Assembly: GCA_963833605.1 (NCBI GenBank)
Contig: CAWHYZ010000027.1
Location: 1 to 64,000, forward strand
DNA length: 64,000 nucleotides
DNA from: JAFAXD01 sp963833605
GTDB lineage: Bacteria > Pseudomonadota > Alphaproteobacteria > Rhizobiales > Xanthobacteraceae
Reading direction: 5' to 3'
Positions 36,023-44,918 of this stretch are shown piece after piece (the stretch's first letter is position 1; every line of letters begins with the position of its first letter). A program made the translations under genes and the position numbers. A model generated the notes under the pieces. It saw nothing but the letters and a program-made list of their open reading frames with translations, made no database searches and was not told the origin of the DNA.

Positions 36023-37471
36023 ATGGCCGACAATAGTCTGCGGTATCGGATGAATCCCGGGTTTCCGCGTAGCCGCTCATCGATCGAAGATGAAACGCCC
36101 GGGACCGAGCAAGAGCCCGGCGTTCATCCGGTCAACGACCGCGACACTGATCCGTTGGCCGAGCTCGCGCGGTTGGTCGGTCAAGTTGATCCGGTGACCG
36201 AACGTCCCAACGCTCGCCACGAGCCTAGCTTCAATAACCTTAGCGCGGCTCCGGAACACTCCGGTCGCCCCCGTAGCGACGAGGATTATCACTTCGATGG
36301 AGATTTCGCGCGGGATCAGACACAAGCCCCGCCGCTTGCGGACCATCGTTACGGATCGCGGGACGACTCCGATCGGTACGCTCGGCAATCCTACGAGTTG
36401 GAACACGAGCATGCCGATCAAGAAGCTTACGAGCGCGCTGACTATAGCGAGCCTCAGCCTGGCACGGACGCCGGCCACTATCGTGACGATGAGCAAGCGG
36501 CAGCCGACGGGCAGTATGCGGACGAGCAGCACGCGGATGACCAGTACGCCGACGACGACCAGTATGCCGAAGCCGATGCTTATGCACCGTACGAGCATAC
36601 TGCCGAAGAGGCTCAGCCACGCGGGCGCGGAGGTCTGATCACGGTTGCTGTCGTCCTGTGCCTTGCGGTCGTGGGCACGGCGAGCGCGTACGGGTACCGC
36701 ACCTTCTTCGGCGGCGGGGCACCTGCAAATCCGCCCATCATCAAAGCCGATACCGCCCCGAATAAGATCGCCGCCAACGCAGGCGACGCGGGGGCCAGCA
36801 AGCAAATCGCGGATCGGATGGGAGACCGGGGTCAAAACGAGCGCGTTGTTCCGCGCGAGGAGAAACCGCTCGACCTCAAGCCGTCCGGGGCGCAGACGCA
36901 ACCAACACTCGGTGGCTGGCCGCTGCCGCCCGGGCCGCCGCCGGTGTCGGCTGCTCCATCGGGTCCGTCCCCCTCGCCATCATCGAGCGATCCACGCCCG
37001 GTGAAGACCGTCGCGATCTCCCCGACCGCGGGACAGGTCGCGCCGCAGTCTCCTTCGCCGGCTCCGATCGCAAAGCCTTCGAGCGATATCGGCTCTGTCG
37101 CGACTCGCGCGCCGAGCCCGCGCACGGTATCGCCGCGCGTCGAGCCGAGCAGCTCGCTGCCGCCCGCTTCACAAAGCGAGGCTGCACCGCCGCCGCCCAC
37201 CCGCACTCCGTCTGCGGCCCCCGCCGCCCACCGATTTGTCGTACAGCTTTCGGCCTCGAATACTCGGGAGGAAGCGGCAGCTGCACTCCGATCGGCGCAA
37301 GCGAAATTTGCTAGCCTGCTTGGCGGGCGGCAGACGCAAATCAAAGAGAAAAAATCAGCCGAGCGAGCCACGGTGTATGCAGCACAGATCGGTCCTCTGG
37401 CTTCGAAAGAGGAAGCCACTGAACTGTGTCATCGGCTAAAGTCGGCAGGCGGGGACTGTTTCGTGCAGTGA
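36023..37471 (+). CDS. SPOR-domain membrane protein
   Basis: 482 aa. A long hydrophilic N-terminus of about 200 residues, acidic and rich in D/E/Y/Q with imperfect ADEQHADDQYADD repeats, is cytoplasmic. One transmembrane helix follows (about 203-225), then a Pro/Ser-rich periplasmic linker and a C-terminal SPOR domain (from HRFVVQLSASNTREEA, about residue 402). SPOR domains bind denuded septal peptidoglycan, so a role in division is expected. The position between argS and nagZ matches other Rhizobiales. Confidence 0.88.
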   Translation: MADNSLRYRMNPGFPRSRSSIEDETPGTEQEPGVHPVNDRDTDPLAELARLVGQVDPVTERPNARHEPSFNNLSAAPEHSGRPRSDEDYHFDGDFARDQTQAPPLADHRYGSRDDSDRYARQSYELEHEHADQEAYERADYSEPQPGTDAGHYRDDEQAAADGQYADEQHADDQYADDDQYAEADAYAPYEHTAEEAQPRGRGGLITVAVVLCLAVVGTASAYGYRTFFGGGAPANPPIIKADTAPNKIAANAGDAGASKQIADRMGDRGQNERVVPREEKPLDLKPSGAQTQPTLGGWPLPPGPPPVSAAPSGPSPSPSSSDPRPVKTVAISPTAGQVAPQSPSPAPIAKPSSDIGSVATRAPSPRTVSPRVEPSSSLPPASQSEAAPPPPTRTPSAAPAAHRFVVQLSASNTREEAAAALRSAQAKFASLLGGRQTQIKEKKSAERATVYAAQIGPLASKEEATELCHRLKSAGGDCFVQ

Positions 37472-37600
37472 TCCCTCCGGGCACGTTGGCTTCCAAGATG
37501 AAGCGCACATAGACGGGATCCCTCAGCGACCATCTATACGTACACGCCAGCTGGGGATGAGCCTGGTCCGGATCCCAAATCGGCAACGGTATGGATTCCA

Positions 37601-38626
37601 ATGGTGCGGGCTTTCATCACTGGCCTCTCCGGACTGGCGATCTCTCACGATGAGCGGCACTTCCTGCGGGAGGCTTGCCCATGGGGCCTCATTCTATTCA
37701 AGCGAAACATCGATAGTCCGACACAAGTATCTAAGATTGTGAACGATTTTCGGGAGTGTGTGGGCGACGCAGATGCCCCGGTGCTGATCGATCAGGAAGG
37801 TGGGAGGGTGCAGCGCCTGGCCGCGCCATATTGGCCGGCCTACCCACCGGGCGCGGCTTTTGGAGAACTCTACGACCGAGATCCGGCATCGGGTATCGCG
37901 GCGGCGAAACTTGGCGCGCGGCTGATCGCCGCCGATTTGGAAACTATCGGGATCACGGTCGACTGCCTGCCGCTCGCCGACCTGAGGTTGCCGGGCGCCG
38001 ATCCTGTCATCGGAGATCGTGCGTATGGCGCTACCCCAGAAAAGGTTGCGGCGATCGCGGGGGCGATTGCCGAAGGCCTAATGACCGGGGGCGTATTACC
38101 GGTCCTCAAGCACATTCCTGGGCATGGCCGCGCCACCGCCGACAGTCATCGGAGCCTCCCGATCGTGAGGACCGAACGTGCCGTTCTGGAGGCCATGGAC
38201 TTTGCGGCCTTTCGGCCGCTGGCCGCACTTCCGATGGGAATGACCGCGCATATTGTATTTTCGGCCATCGATACGCTTCCCGTGACCACATCGGCGATTA
38301 TCATCAGCGATGTGATTCGTGGCTTCATCGGGTTTGAGGGGCTGCTCATGAGCGACGACGTGTCCATGGGAGCACTTGAGGGTTCGATCGGCGAGCGAAC
38401 CGCGGCGGCACTGAGGGCCGGCTGCGATATCGTTCTTCACTGCAATGGAAAGATCGAGGAAATGCGGGAGGTTGCGGAGAACTCCTTGGATCTGACGGGA
38501 ACTGCCGCGCGGCGCGCCAAGGGGGCCCTGGCGGCGCGTCGGGCCCCCTCCGCGATCGACCTTGCCGCGGCACGGGTGGAATTTGCGCGCGTTTTGAGCC
38601 AAGGCAGTGCGGCGCTCAGTACCTGA
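37601..38626 (+). CDS. nagZ: Beta-N-acetylhexosaminidase
   Basis: 341-aa glycoside hydrolase family 3 enzyme that removes GlcNAc from anhydro-muropeptides in the cytosol during cell-wall recycling. LIDQEGGRVQRL, KHIPGHGRATADSH (the flexible His-Asp catalytic loop) and LMSDDVSMGAL with the nucleophile Asp are visible. The ATG at 37601 gives the start MVRAFITGLSG. Length is typical. Confidence 0.94.
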   Translation: MVRAFITGLSGLAISHDERHFLREACPWGLILFKRNIDSPTQVSKIVNDFRECVGDADAPVLIDQEGGRVQRLAAPYWPAYPPGAAFGELYDRDPASGIAAAKLGARLIAADLETIGITVDCLPLADLRLPGADPVIGDRAYGATPEKVAAIAGAIAEGLMTGGVLPVLKHIPGHGRATADSHRSLPIVRTERAVLEAMDFAAFRPLAALPMGMTAHIVFSAIDTLPVTTSAIIISDVIRGFIGFEGLLMSDDVSMGALEGSIGERTAAALRAGCDIVLHCNGKIEEMREVAENSLDLTGTAARRAKGALAARRAPSAIDLAAARVEFARVLSQGSAALST

Positions 38627-38660
38627 CGCCCTGATCGATAGCGAATGCAGAGCATAGCTC

Positions 38661-39473
38661 ATGAATGAGACCGGCTCCGCTGAAAGCCCGGGCTTCCCCG
38701 AGCCCGAACGAGCGTTGGACGAGCCTGCGCTCATTGTCGACGTTGAGGGGTTCGAAGGGCCGCTTGACTTGCTGCTGCGGCTGGCGCGCGAGCAGAAGGT
38801 CGATCTCGCGAAGATCTCGATCCTTGCATTGGCCAATCAGTACCTGGCGTTCATCGAAGAGGCGCGCCGTTTGCGGCTGGAGCTCGCGGCCGATTACCTG
38901 GTGATGGCCGCGTGGCTCGCCTATCTGAAATCCCGCCTGTTGCTGCCGGAACCGCCGGGAGCACTGGGCGAGACAGCGGCGGATCTGGCGAATGCATTGG
39001 CGCTGCGTCTCAAGCGGCTTGAAGCTATTCGCACCGCGGCAGGCCGCCTGGTGGAGCGGCCGCAACTCGGCCGCGATGTGTTCGAGCGCGGGGCGCCCGA
39101 ACCCATCAACGAGATCAGGCGTCCGCAATGGTCGGCGACGCTCTATGACCTGCTGACGGCCTACGCGCGTGAGCGTCAGAAGCATGCGCTTGCCCGCGTG
39201 CGGCTTGCGACCCGCAAGGTGTGGTCGCTGGCCGAAGCGCGCGCGACACTCGAGCGTTTGATCCAGACCGCGACCGACTGGACCGCAATCGACCAATACC
39301 TGATCAGGTATGTGGTCGAGCCGTCTATGCGCGCGACGGTTTTCGCGTCGAGCCTCGCCGCCACCCTCGAGATGGCGCGCGAAGGCCAGATCCAAATCCA
39401 TCAGGATACTGCATTCGCGCCGCTCTACGTGCGCCGGCGCAGCGACCAGAACCCTGATGGGACGACGAGTTAG
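38661..39473 (+). CDS. scpA: Segregation and condensation protein A
   Basis: 270-aa kleisin of the Smc-ScpAB condensin. The N-terminal Smc-neck-binding part reads VEGFEGPLDLLLRLAREQKV followed by DISKIS-like DLAKISILALANQYL; the C-terminal winged helix is weaker. It helps compact and segregate the chromosome. It is followed at 7 bases by scpB. Confidence 0.93.
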   Translation: MNETGSAESPGFPEPERALDEPALIVDVEGFEGPLDLLLRLAREQKVDLAKISILALANQYLAFIEEARRLRLELAADYLVMAAWLAYLKSRLLLPEPPGALGETAADLANALALRLKRLEAIRTAAGRLVERPQLGRDVFERGAPEPINEIRRPQWSATLYDLLTAYARERQKHALARVRLATRKVWSLAEARATLERLIQTATDWTAIDQYLIRYVVEPSMRATVFASSLAATLEMAREGQIQIHQDTAFAPLYVRRRSDQNPDGTTS

Positions 39474-39480
39474 GATTGGG

Positions 39481-40188
39481 ATGGGGACCAGCATGCCGAG
39501 CTTGGCCGAAGAGCTTGTGAATACCGAAGAGGAGCCCGACGCGGACGCGCGACCGGAGGAGTTGCGTTTGCTCGAAGCCTTGTTGTTCGCGGCCGGCGAG
39601 CCGCTCGACGAGAAGGCTTTGGCGGGCCGGCTACCCGCGGGCACTGATGTGCGGGCGGCCCTGCGCAGGCTTCAGACCGAGTACTCGCCGCGCGGCGTCA
39701 ATCTGGTGCGCATCGGCGGCAAGTGGTCCTTCCGCACGGCCAACGACTTGGCTTGGCTGCTCACACACGAGGCTATTCAACCCAAGAAGCTGTCGCGCGC
39801 TGCTCTCGAGACCCTGGCGATCGTCGCTTATCACCAGCCGGTAACCCGCGCCGAAATTGAGGAGATCCGCGGCGTGACGGCCGCCAAGGGCACATTGGAC
39901 GTGCTGCTGGAGGTTGGATGGATCCGTCCGCGTGGGCGCCGCAAGGCCCCCGGACGGCCGATCACCTACAGCACCAATGAAGCCTTCCTGTCGCATTTTG
40001 GCCTTGAGAGCCTGTCGGATCTTCCCGGCCTCGACGAGCTCAAAGGTGCGGGTCTGTTTGACGGAACTCTGCCCGCCGGCTTCAGCGTGCCCGCGCCATC
40101 GGATGACCCGGCGCTGCGTGAGGACGAGGATCCGCTGGAGGAGGGCGATCTCGACCTTACACTGGCCCCGCGGCCGCAGGGGGAATAA
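39481..40188 (+). CDS. scpB: Segregation and condensation protein B
   Basis: 235-aa winged-helix dimer that binds the ScpA linker. Conserved LLEALLFAAGEPLDEKALA and LETLAIVAYHQPVTRAEIEEI, IRGV blocks are present, with an acidic tail of about 35 residues. I use ATG 39481; ATG 39493 is also possible. An in-frame upstream extension overlapping scpA is not needed. Confidence 0.93.
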   Translation: MGTSMPSLAEELVNTEEEPDADARPEELRLLEALLFAAGEPLDEKALAGRLPAGTDVRAALRRLQTEYSPRGVNLVRIGGKWSFRTANDLAWLLTHEAIQPKKLSRAALETLAIVAYHQPVTRAEIEEIRGVTAAKGTLDVLLEVGWIRPRGRRKAPGRPITYSTNEAFLSHFGLESLSDLPGLDELKGAGLFDGTLPAGFSVPAPSDDPALREDEDPLEEGDLDLTLAPRPQGE

Positions 40189-40296
40189 GGGCGCAGCTAC
40201 CGAGTCCTTGTTTTTGCCGCTCCCGGCGCCTAGGTTCCGGGCAAAGCCTCACGTGGGTTGCGCGCGGCGCGCCACCCCGGGGCGGAGGATCAGCCA

Positions 40297-40560
40297 ATGG
40301 GTGGCCTGAGTATTTGGCACTGGATTATCGTGATCGGCGTCGTGCTGCTGTTGTTCGGCCGCGGCAAGATTTCCGAGTTGATGGGCGACGTCGCGCAAGG
40401 CATCAAAGCCTTCAAGAAAGGCATGTCCGAGGACGACACCGCAAAGGCGGGCCCCGAGGAGCCGAGCGTGGCGCCAAAGTCCATCGATCATCAGCCCGGC
40501 GAACCCAGCCTTCAAGCGCGTGCGAAAACCGAGCAGAAGGCCGAAGGCAGCAACGTTTAG
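40297..40560 (+). CDS. tatA: Sec-independent protein translocase protein TatA
   Basis: 87 aa. A single N-terminal helix (IWHWIIVIGVVLLLFGRGKI) with the FGRGK hinge and an amphipathic helix (MGDVAQGIKAFKKGMSEDD) make this a clear TatA/E. It oligomerises as the pore-forming part of the twin-arginine translocase. GGCGGAGGA precedes the ATG at 40297. Confidence 0.95.
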   Translation: MGGLSIWHWIIVIGVVLLLFGRGKISELMGDVAQGIKAFKKGMSEDDTAKAGPEEPSVAPKSIDHQPGEPSLQARAKTEQKAEGSNV

Positions 40561-40596
40561 TGCTCGCCGCCCGCTGACGCAGGCCAGAGTTTAATG

Positions 40597-40629
40597 AGGG
40601 GCGCCGGCCACGGAGGCTCGGGCGCCCCT
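40597..40629 (+). promoter_or_regulatory. Intercistronic hairpin between tatA and tatB
   Basis: AGGGGCGCC (40597-40605) and GGCGCCCCT (40621-40629) form a 9-bp GC stem with a 15-base loop, one base before the GGAG ribosome-binding site of tatB and followed by TTTTT. It could partly terminate or stabilise the upstream message, giving the excess of TatA over TatB that the translocase needs. Confidence 0.5.
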
Positions 40630-40642
40630 TGGAGTTTTTGAG

Positions 40643-41137
40643 ATGTTCGATATCGGGTGGAGCGAACTCCTCGTCATCGCGGTGGTCGCGCTCGTCTTTA
40701 TTGGCCCCAAGGAGTTGCCAGGCGTATTGCGCAACATCAGCCACTGGATGGGCAAAATCCGGCGGATGGCGTCGGAGTTTCAAAGCCAGTTCCAGGAGGC
40801 CATGCGCGAGGCCGAGATGGAAGACCTCAAGAAGCACGCCGACGACCTCAACAATGCCGCCCGTGCGCTGAGCAAACCTTTCGACCCGGCGGACTACCTC
40901 GGCAAGCTCGACACGCCGGCGGCCGACACGTCAGCGGGCGCGCCCGCAGCGGGTGTGGAGGCTGCGGCGAGCAAGCCGGAAGCTGGCGATCCGAGCCCGG
41001 CAGCGGGCCTGCCGACGGCACAGCCAGCCCCGGAGCCTCCCGCTGCTGAAGCATCGACCGATGCGCGCCCGACGCCGGAAGCCGAGACGGCAACGCCCGC
41101 TGCCGGAACAGCGGAGGCCGGAGGCCGTGCCGCATGA
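40643..41137 (+). CDS. tatB: Sec-independent protein translocase protein TatB
   Basis: 164 aa. The N-terminal helix (FDIGWSELLVIAVVALVFIG) with PKELPGVLR and the long amphipathic helix (MASEFQSQFQEAMREAEME) are diagnostic. The C-terminal 80 residues are a low-complexity Ala/Pro/Glu tail. It forms the substrate receptor with TatC. Its stop overlaps the tatC ATG (ATGA). Confidence 0.95.
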   Translation: MFDIGWSELLVIAVVALVFIGPKELPGVLRNISHWMGKIRRMASEFQSQFQEAMREAEMEDLKKHADDLNNAARALSKPFDPADYLGKLDTPAADTSAGAPAAGVEAAASKPEAGDPSPAAGLPTAQPAPEPPAAEASTDARPTPEAETATPAAGTAEAGGRAA

Positions 41138-41940
41138 GAAGCGAAGACGAAGAAAAGGAGATCGAGGCCACCAAGGCACCGCTGCTCGAGCACCTGGTCG
41201 AGTTGCGCGCGCGCCTGATCAAGGCACTGATCGCGTTCGCAGTTGCCTTTGTGGTGTGCTTCTTCTTTGCCAAGCAGATCTACAACGTGCTGGTGTGGCC
41301 ATTCGTCTGGGTGGCGGGCACCGAGCATTCGAAATTCATCTATACGGCGCTGCTCGAATATTTCGTCACTCAACTCAAGGTCGCCATGTTCGGCGCAGCG
41401 TTCATCTCCTTTCCGGTTGCTGCGACCCAGATCTACAAGTTTGTCGCCCCCGGTCTTTATCGCAATGAGCGGCAGGCGTTCCTGCCGTATCTGGTCGCCA
41501 CCCCGGTGTTCTTCGTCATGGGGGCAGCGGTCGTGTATTTCGTTGTGATGCCGATGCTGGTGCGCTTCTCGCTTGGCATGCAGCAGGGCGGCGAGGGAGA
41601 AGCGGAAATCGCGCTTCTTCCCAAAGTCGGAGAATACCTATCACTCGTGATGGGCCTGATCTTTGCGTTCGGTGTCGCGTTTCAGCTGCCGGTGATCCTC
41701 ACCCTGCTCGGTCGCGCCGGCATCATCACGTCCGAGCAGCTTCGGTCGAAGCGTCGCTATTTCATCGTCATCTGCTTCATCATTGCGGCGGTGCTGACTC
41801 CGCCCGACGTGCTGAGCCAAATGTCGCTCGCCGTGCCGTTGCTGGTACTCTATGAAGGCTCGATCTGGGCGGTGCGCGTCGTTGAGAAGAAGGCCGCGGC
41901 GTCAACGAATCCGACTGCTGCGCCCAAGCCGGCGGAGTAG
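41134..41940 (+). CDS. tatC: Sec-independent protein translocase protein TatC
   Basis: 268-aa, six-helix inner-membrane receptor for twin-arginine signal peptides. LLEHLVELRARLIKALIAF is the conserved N-terminus and FxxYxLPV-like YLSLVMGLIFAFGVAFQLPV is seen. It is translationally coupled to tatB by a 4-base overlap. The predicted Tat signal at 52-1293 is a likely substrate in this window. Confidence 0.96.
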   Translation: MRSEDEEKEIEATKAPLLEHLVELRARLIKALIAFAVAFVVCFFFAKQIYNVLVWPFVWVAGTEHSKFIYTALLEYFVTQLKVAMFGAAFISFPVAATQIYKFVAPGLYRNERQAFLPYLVATPVFFVMGAAVVYFVVMPMLVRFSLGMQQGGEGEAEIALLPKVGEYLSLVMGLIFAFGVAFQLPVILTLLGRAGIITSEQLRSKRRYFIVICFIIAAVLTPPDVLSQMSLAVPLLVLYEGSIWAVRVVEKKAAASTNPTAAPKPAE

Positions 41941-41962
41941 GGACTGGTCAGACCTTTTTGCC

Positions 41963-43247
41963 ATGCACGACATCAAATGGATTCGCGACAATCCGCAAAC
42001 GTTCGATCGCGGGCTAGAACGCCGCGGCCTCGCGCCGCTGTCTGCGCAACTGATCTCGATTGACGAACGTCGGCGCGCCATTATCCACAAGCTCGAAGGA
42101 GCGCAAGCGCGTCGAAATGCAGCCTCGAAGGAAATCGGACAGGCCAAGGCGAAGAAGGACGAGGCACGCGCGCAGGCACTGATGGCGGAGGTCACGGAAC
42201 TCAAGGCCGCGATCCCGGCAATGGAAGCCGAGGAAAGGGCTGCCTCCAAGGAACTGGATGACGCGCTCGCGGAGATTCCGAACCTGCCGCTTGACGAGGT
42301 ACCGGACGGCATGGATGCGGAGGGCAACATCGAGCATCATCACGTCGGGGCGAAGCGAAACTACACATTCAATCCAAGACAACATTTCGAGCTCGGCGAA
42401 GCGCTCGGGCAGATGGATTTCGAAACCGCGGCAAAACTATCCGGTGCGCGTTTCGTGGTGCTGAAGCGAGGACTCGCGCGGCTCGAACGCGCGCTCGGAC
42501 AGTTCATGCTCGACATCCATACCAGTGACCACGGATATGTGGAAATCAATCCGCCGCTGCTGGTGCAAGACGAAGTCATGTTCGGTACCGCACAGCTGCC
42601 TAAATTTGCCAACGACCAGTTTCGTACAACAACCGACCATTGGTTGATCCCCACGGCCGAAGTTCCTCTCACCAATCTGGTGCGCGAGTTCGATCCTCGA
42701 CGAAGCGGATCTGCCCATGCGCCTGACGGCCTTGACGCCATGTTTCCGGGCCGAAGCCGGCGCGGCCGGTAAGGATACCCGCGGCATGATCCGCCAGCAC
42801 CAGTTCACCAAGGTTGAACTTGTGTCGATCACCACGCCCGATGCGAGCAAGGACGAGCACGCGCGTATGCTCTCCTGCGCCGAGGAAGTGCTGCGCCGGC
42901 TGGGCCTGCATTACCGCGTGATGACGCTTTGCACCGGCGACATGGGCTTTGCTTCGCAAAAGACCTATGACATCGAGGTCTGGTTGCCGGGCCAGAACAC
43001 GTATCGCGAAATTTCCTCCTGCTCGATCTGCGGCGACTTTCAGGCCCGCCGGATGGGTGCCCGCTACCGCAGCAAGGAGGGGCGTGCGGTTCGCCATGTA
43101 CATACCCTCAACGGGTCCGGCGTCGCGGTCGGACGCGCGTTGATCGCCGTGATGGAAAACTATCAGGAGGCGGACGGATCGATTGCGGTGCCGGAGGTGC
43201 TCGAGCCCTACATGGCGGGACTGAAGAAGATCGAGCAAGGCACTTGA
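41963..43247 (+). CDS. serS: Serine--tRNA ligase, interrupted in this sequence by a one-base insertion
   Basis: Class II synthetase of about 427 aa when repaired. The N-terminal coiled-coil arm (KLEGAQARRNAASKEIGQAK) binds tRNA-Ser. Motif 2 (PCFRAEAGAAGKDTRGMIRQ) and motif 3 (LNGSGVAVGRALIAVMENYQ) are intact but lie in a different frame from the first part. The switch is at about 42689-42690, where an extra T turns VRE-SILDEADLPMRLT into VREFDPRRSG. Because serS is essential and no other copy is here, a sequencing or assembly error is the most likely cause. It lies between tatC and surE as in related genomes. Confidence 0.9.
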
Positions 43248-43300
43248 TTGTATCCCACGCCCCTGTGCTACGTCATGCCCGGCCATGACGGCGAGATGAG

Positions 43301-44065
43301 ATGCGCATCCTCATAACCAATGACGACGGCATTCACGCGCCCGGGCTCGACGTTTGTGCGCAAATCGCGCGCGCATTTTCCGATGATATCTGGATTGTCG
43401 CGCCGGAGACCGATCAGTCCGGCGTTTCGCATTCGCTGTCGCTTAACGACCCGCTCCGCCTCCGCCAGATCGAAGAACGCCGTTTCGCGATCAAGGGAAC
43501 GCCGACGGACAGCGTGGTGATGGGGGTGCGCCATATTCTCAACAGCAAGGGTCCCGATCTGGTGCTCTCCGGCGTCAACCGCGGTCGCAACGCGGCCGAG
43601 GACGTGACCTATTCGGGCACCATTGCGGGGGCTATCGAGGGCACCATTCTCGGGATTCCGTCTTTTGCGCTGTCGCTGTCGTTCGGTGCAGCGAGCCGGC
43701 AAAATCCGCATTGGGAGACCGCGGTGCAGTTTGGCCCCGACCTGATCCGCAAGGTTCTCAATGCCGGTATTCCACGCAACGTTCTTATCAACGTGAACTT
43801 CCCGGATTGTACGCCGGGTGAGGTGAGGGGGATCGCGAGCTGCACCCAGGGAAATCGAGGCCAGGCACTACTGAAGGTCGAAGCCCGCCACGATGGCCGC
43901 GGCAACCCGTACTACTGGATCGCCTATGACCGCCGCGAACGTCCGCCGCCTTCGCTCGGGACCGATCTGTCGGCGCTGGCTGACAACCATATTTCGGTGA
44001 CGCCGCTGCGTCTCGACATGACCGACGAGCCATTCCTGACCAAGCTCGCTGAAATCCTCTCGTGA
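43301..44065 (+). CDS. surE: 5'-nucleotidase SurE
   Basis: 254-aa metal-dependent nucleoside monophosphate phosphatase. MRILITNDDGIHAPGL holds the metal-binding D8-D9; the PETDQSGVSHSLSL and SGVNRGRNAAEDVTYSGT blocks complete the site. The surE-pcm pair is a widespread stress-survival cluster, and pcm follows 108 bases downstream here. Confidence 0.96.
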   Translation: MRILITNDDGIHAPGLDVCAQIARAFSDDIWIVAPETDQSGVSHSLSLNDPLRLRQIEERRFAIKGTPTDSVVMGVRHILNSKGPDLVLSGVNRGRNAAEDVTYSGTIAGAIEGTILGIPSFALSLSFGAASRQNPHWETAVQFGPDLIRKVLNAGIPRNVLINVNFPDCTPGEVRGIASCTQGNRGQALLKVEARHDGRGNPYYWIAYDRRERPPPSLGTDLSALADNHISVTPLRLDMTDEPFLTKLAEILS

Positions 44066-44173
44066 GGTAGTTCGCGAATCTATTCAGAATAGTTAGGAAT
44101 TGGTTGAGTATGATGGTGTGCCGGCTTCGTCCTCAGTCGTGACGAGATCCCGGCATGGCGATCCGGTTAACCA

Positions 44174-44830
44174 ATGGCCAACGCTGCGAGCGACGAGCGC
44201 ATCGGACGCATGGAGTTTCAGCTCCAGCTGCGACAACGCGGCATTACCGACACGTCTGTGACGCGCGCGCTCGACGAAGTGCCGCGCGAATATTTCGTTC
44301 CACCGGACTTGATCGCCGCGGCCTACGCCGACCACGCGCTGCCGATTGCCTGTGGCCAGACCATCAGCCAGCCCTACGTCGTCGCCTACATGACTGAGCA
44401 ACTCCAGGTGCACCCTCATCATCGCGTGCTCGAGATCGGGACGGGCTCGGGCTATCAGGCCGCCGTGTTGTCGCGGCTCGCCCGCGAGGTGGTGAGCGTG
44501 GAGCGCTATCGCACCCTGGCGGACGCGGCGCGCGCCCGCATCGAAACGCTCGGTTTCCACAACGTTGAAATCATCGTTGCCGACGGTACCGCCGGCCTCC
44601 CGGACGAGGGTCCGTTCGACCGCATCATCGTCACCGCGGCGACCGATCAGGTCCCCGAGGTCCTTATCGAGGCGCTGGGCGAGGGCGGGATTATGGTGCT
44701 GCCGCTCGGTCCACCGTCGGGCACGCAGCATCTCGTCAAACTCACCAAGACCCATGACGGAATAGCGCGCCAGAAGTTGATCGCGGTGCGGTTCGTGCCT
44801 CTGCTGCCAGGCAAAGCACGCGAACTTTAA
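44174..44830 (+). CDS. pcm: Protein-L-isoaspartate O-methyltransferase
   Basis: 218-aa repair methyltransferase that converts isoaspartyl residues back toward aspartate using SAM. PREYFVPPDLIAAAYADHAL, the GQTISQPYVVAYMTEQL substrate loop and motif I VLEIGTGSGYQAAVLSRLA are canonical. It is the second PCMT-family gene in the window and the better match to true Pcm. It follows surE. Confidence 0.95.
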   Translation: MANAASDERIGRMEFQLQLRQRGITDTSVTRALDEVPREYFVPPDLIAAAYADHALPIACGQTISQPYVVAYMTEQLQVHPHHRVLEIGTGSGYQAAVLSRLAREVVSVERYRTLADAARARIETLGFHNVEIIVADGTAGLPDEGPFDRIIVTAATDQVPEVLIEALGEGGIMVLPLGPPSGTQHLVKLTKTHDGIARQKLIAVRFVPLLPGKAREL

Positions 44831-44918
44831 CCATGTTCCGGGTCGGATTAACCGCTTAAGTCAATATTTACTTGGCGGGTGTTTAACTTCAATTCTGCGT
44901 GGGTGCGTACGGGTGGGG

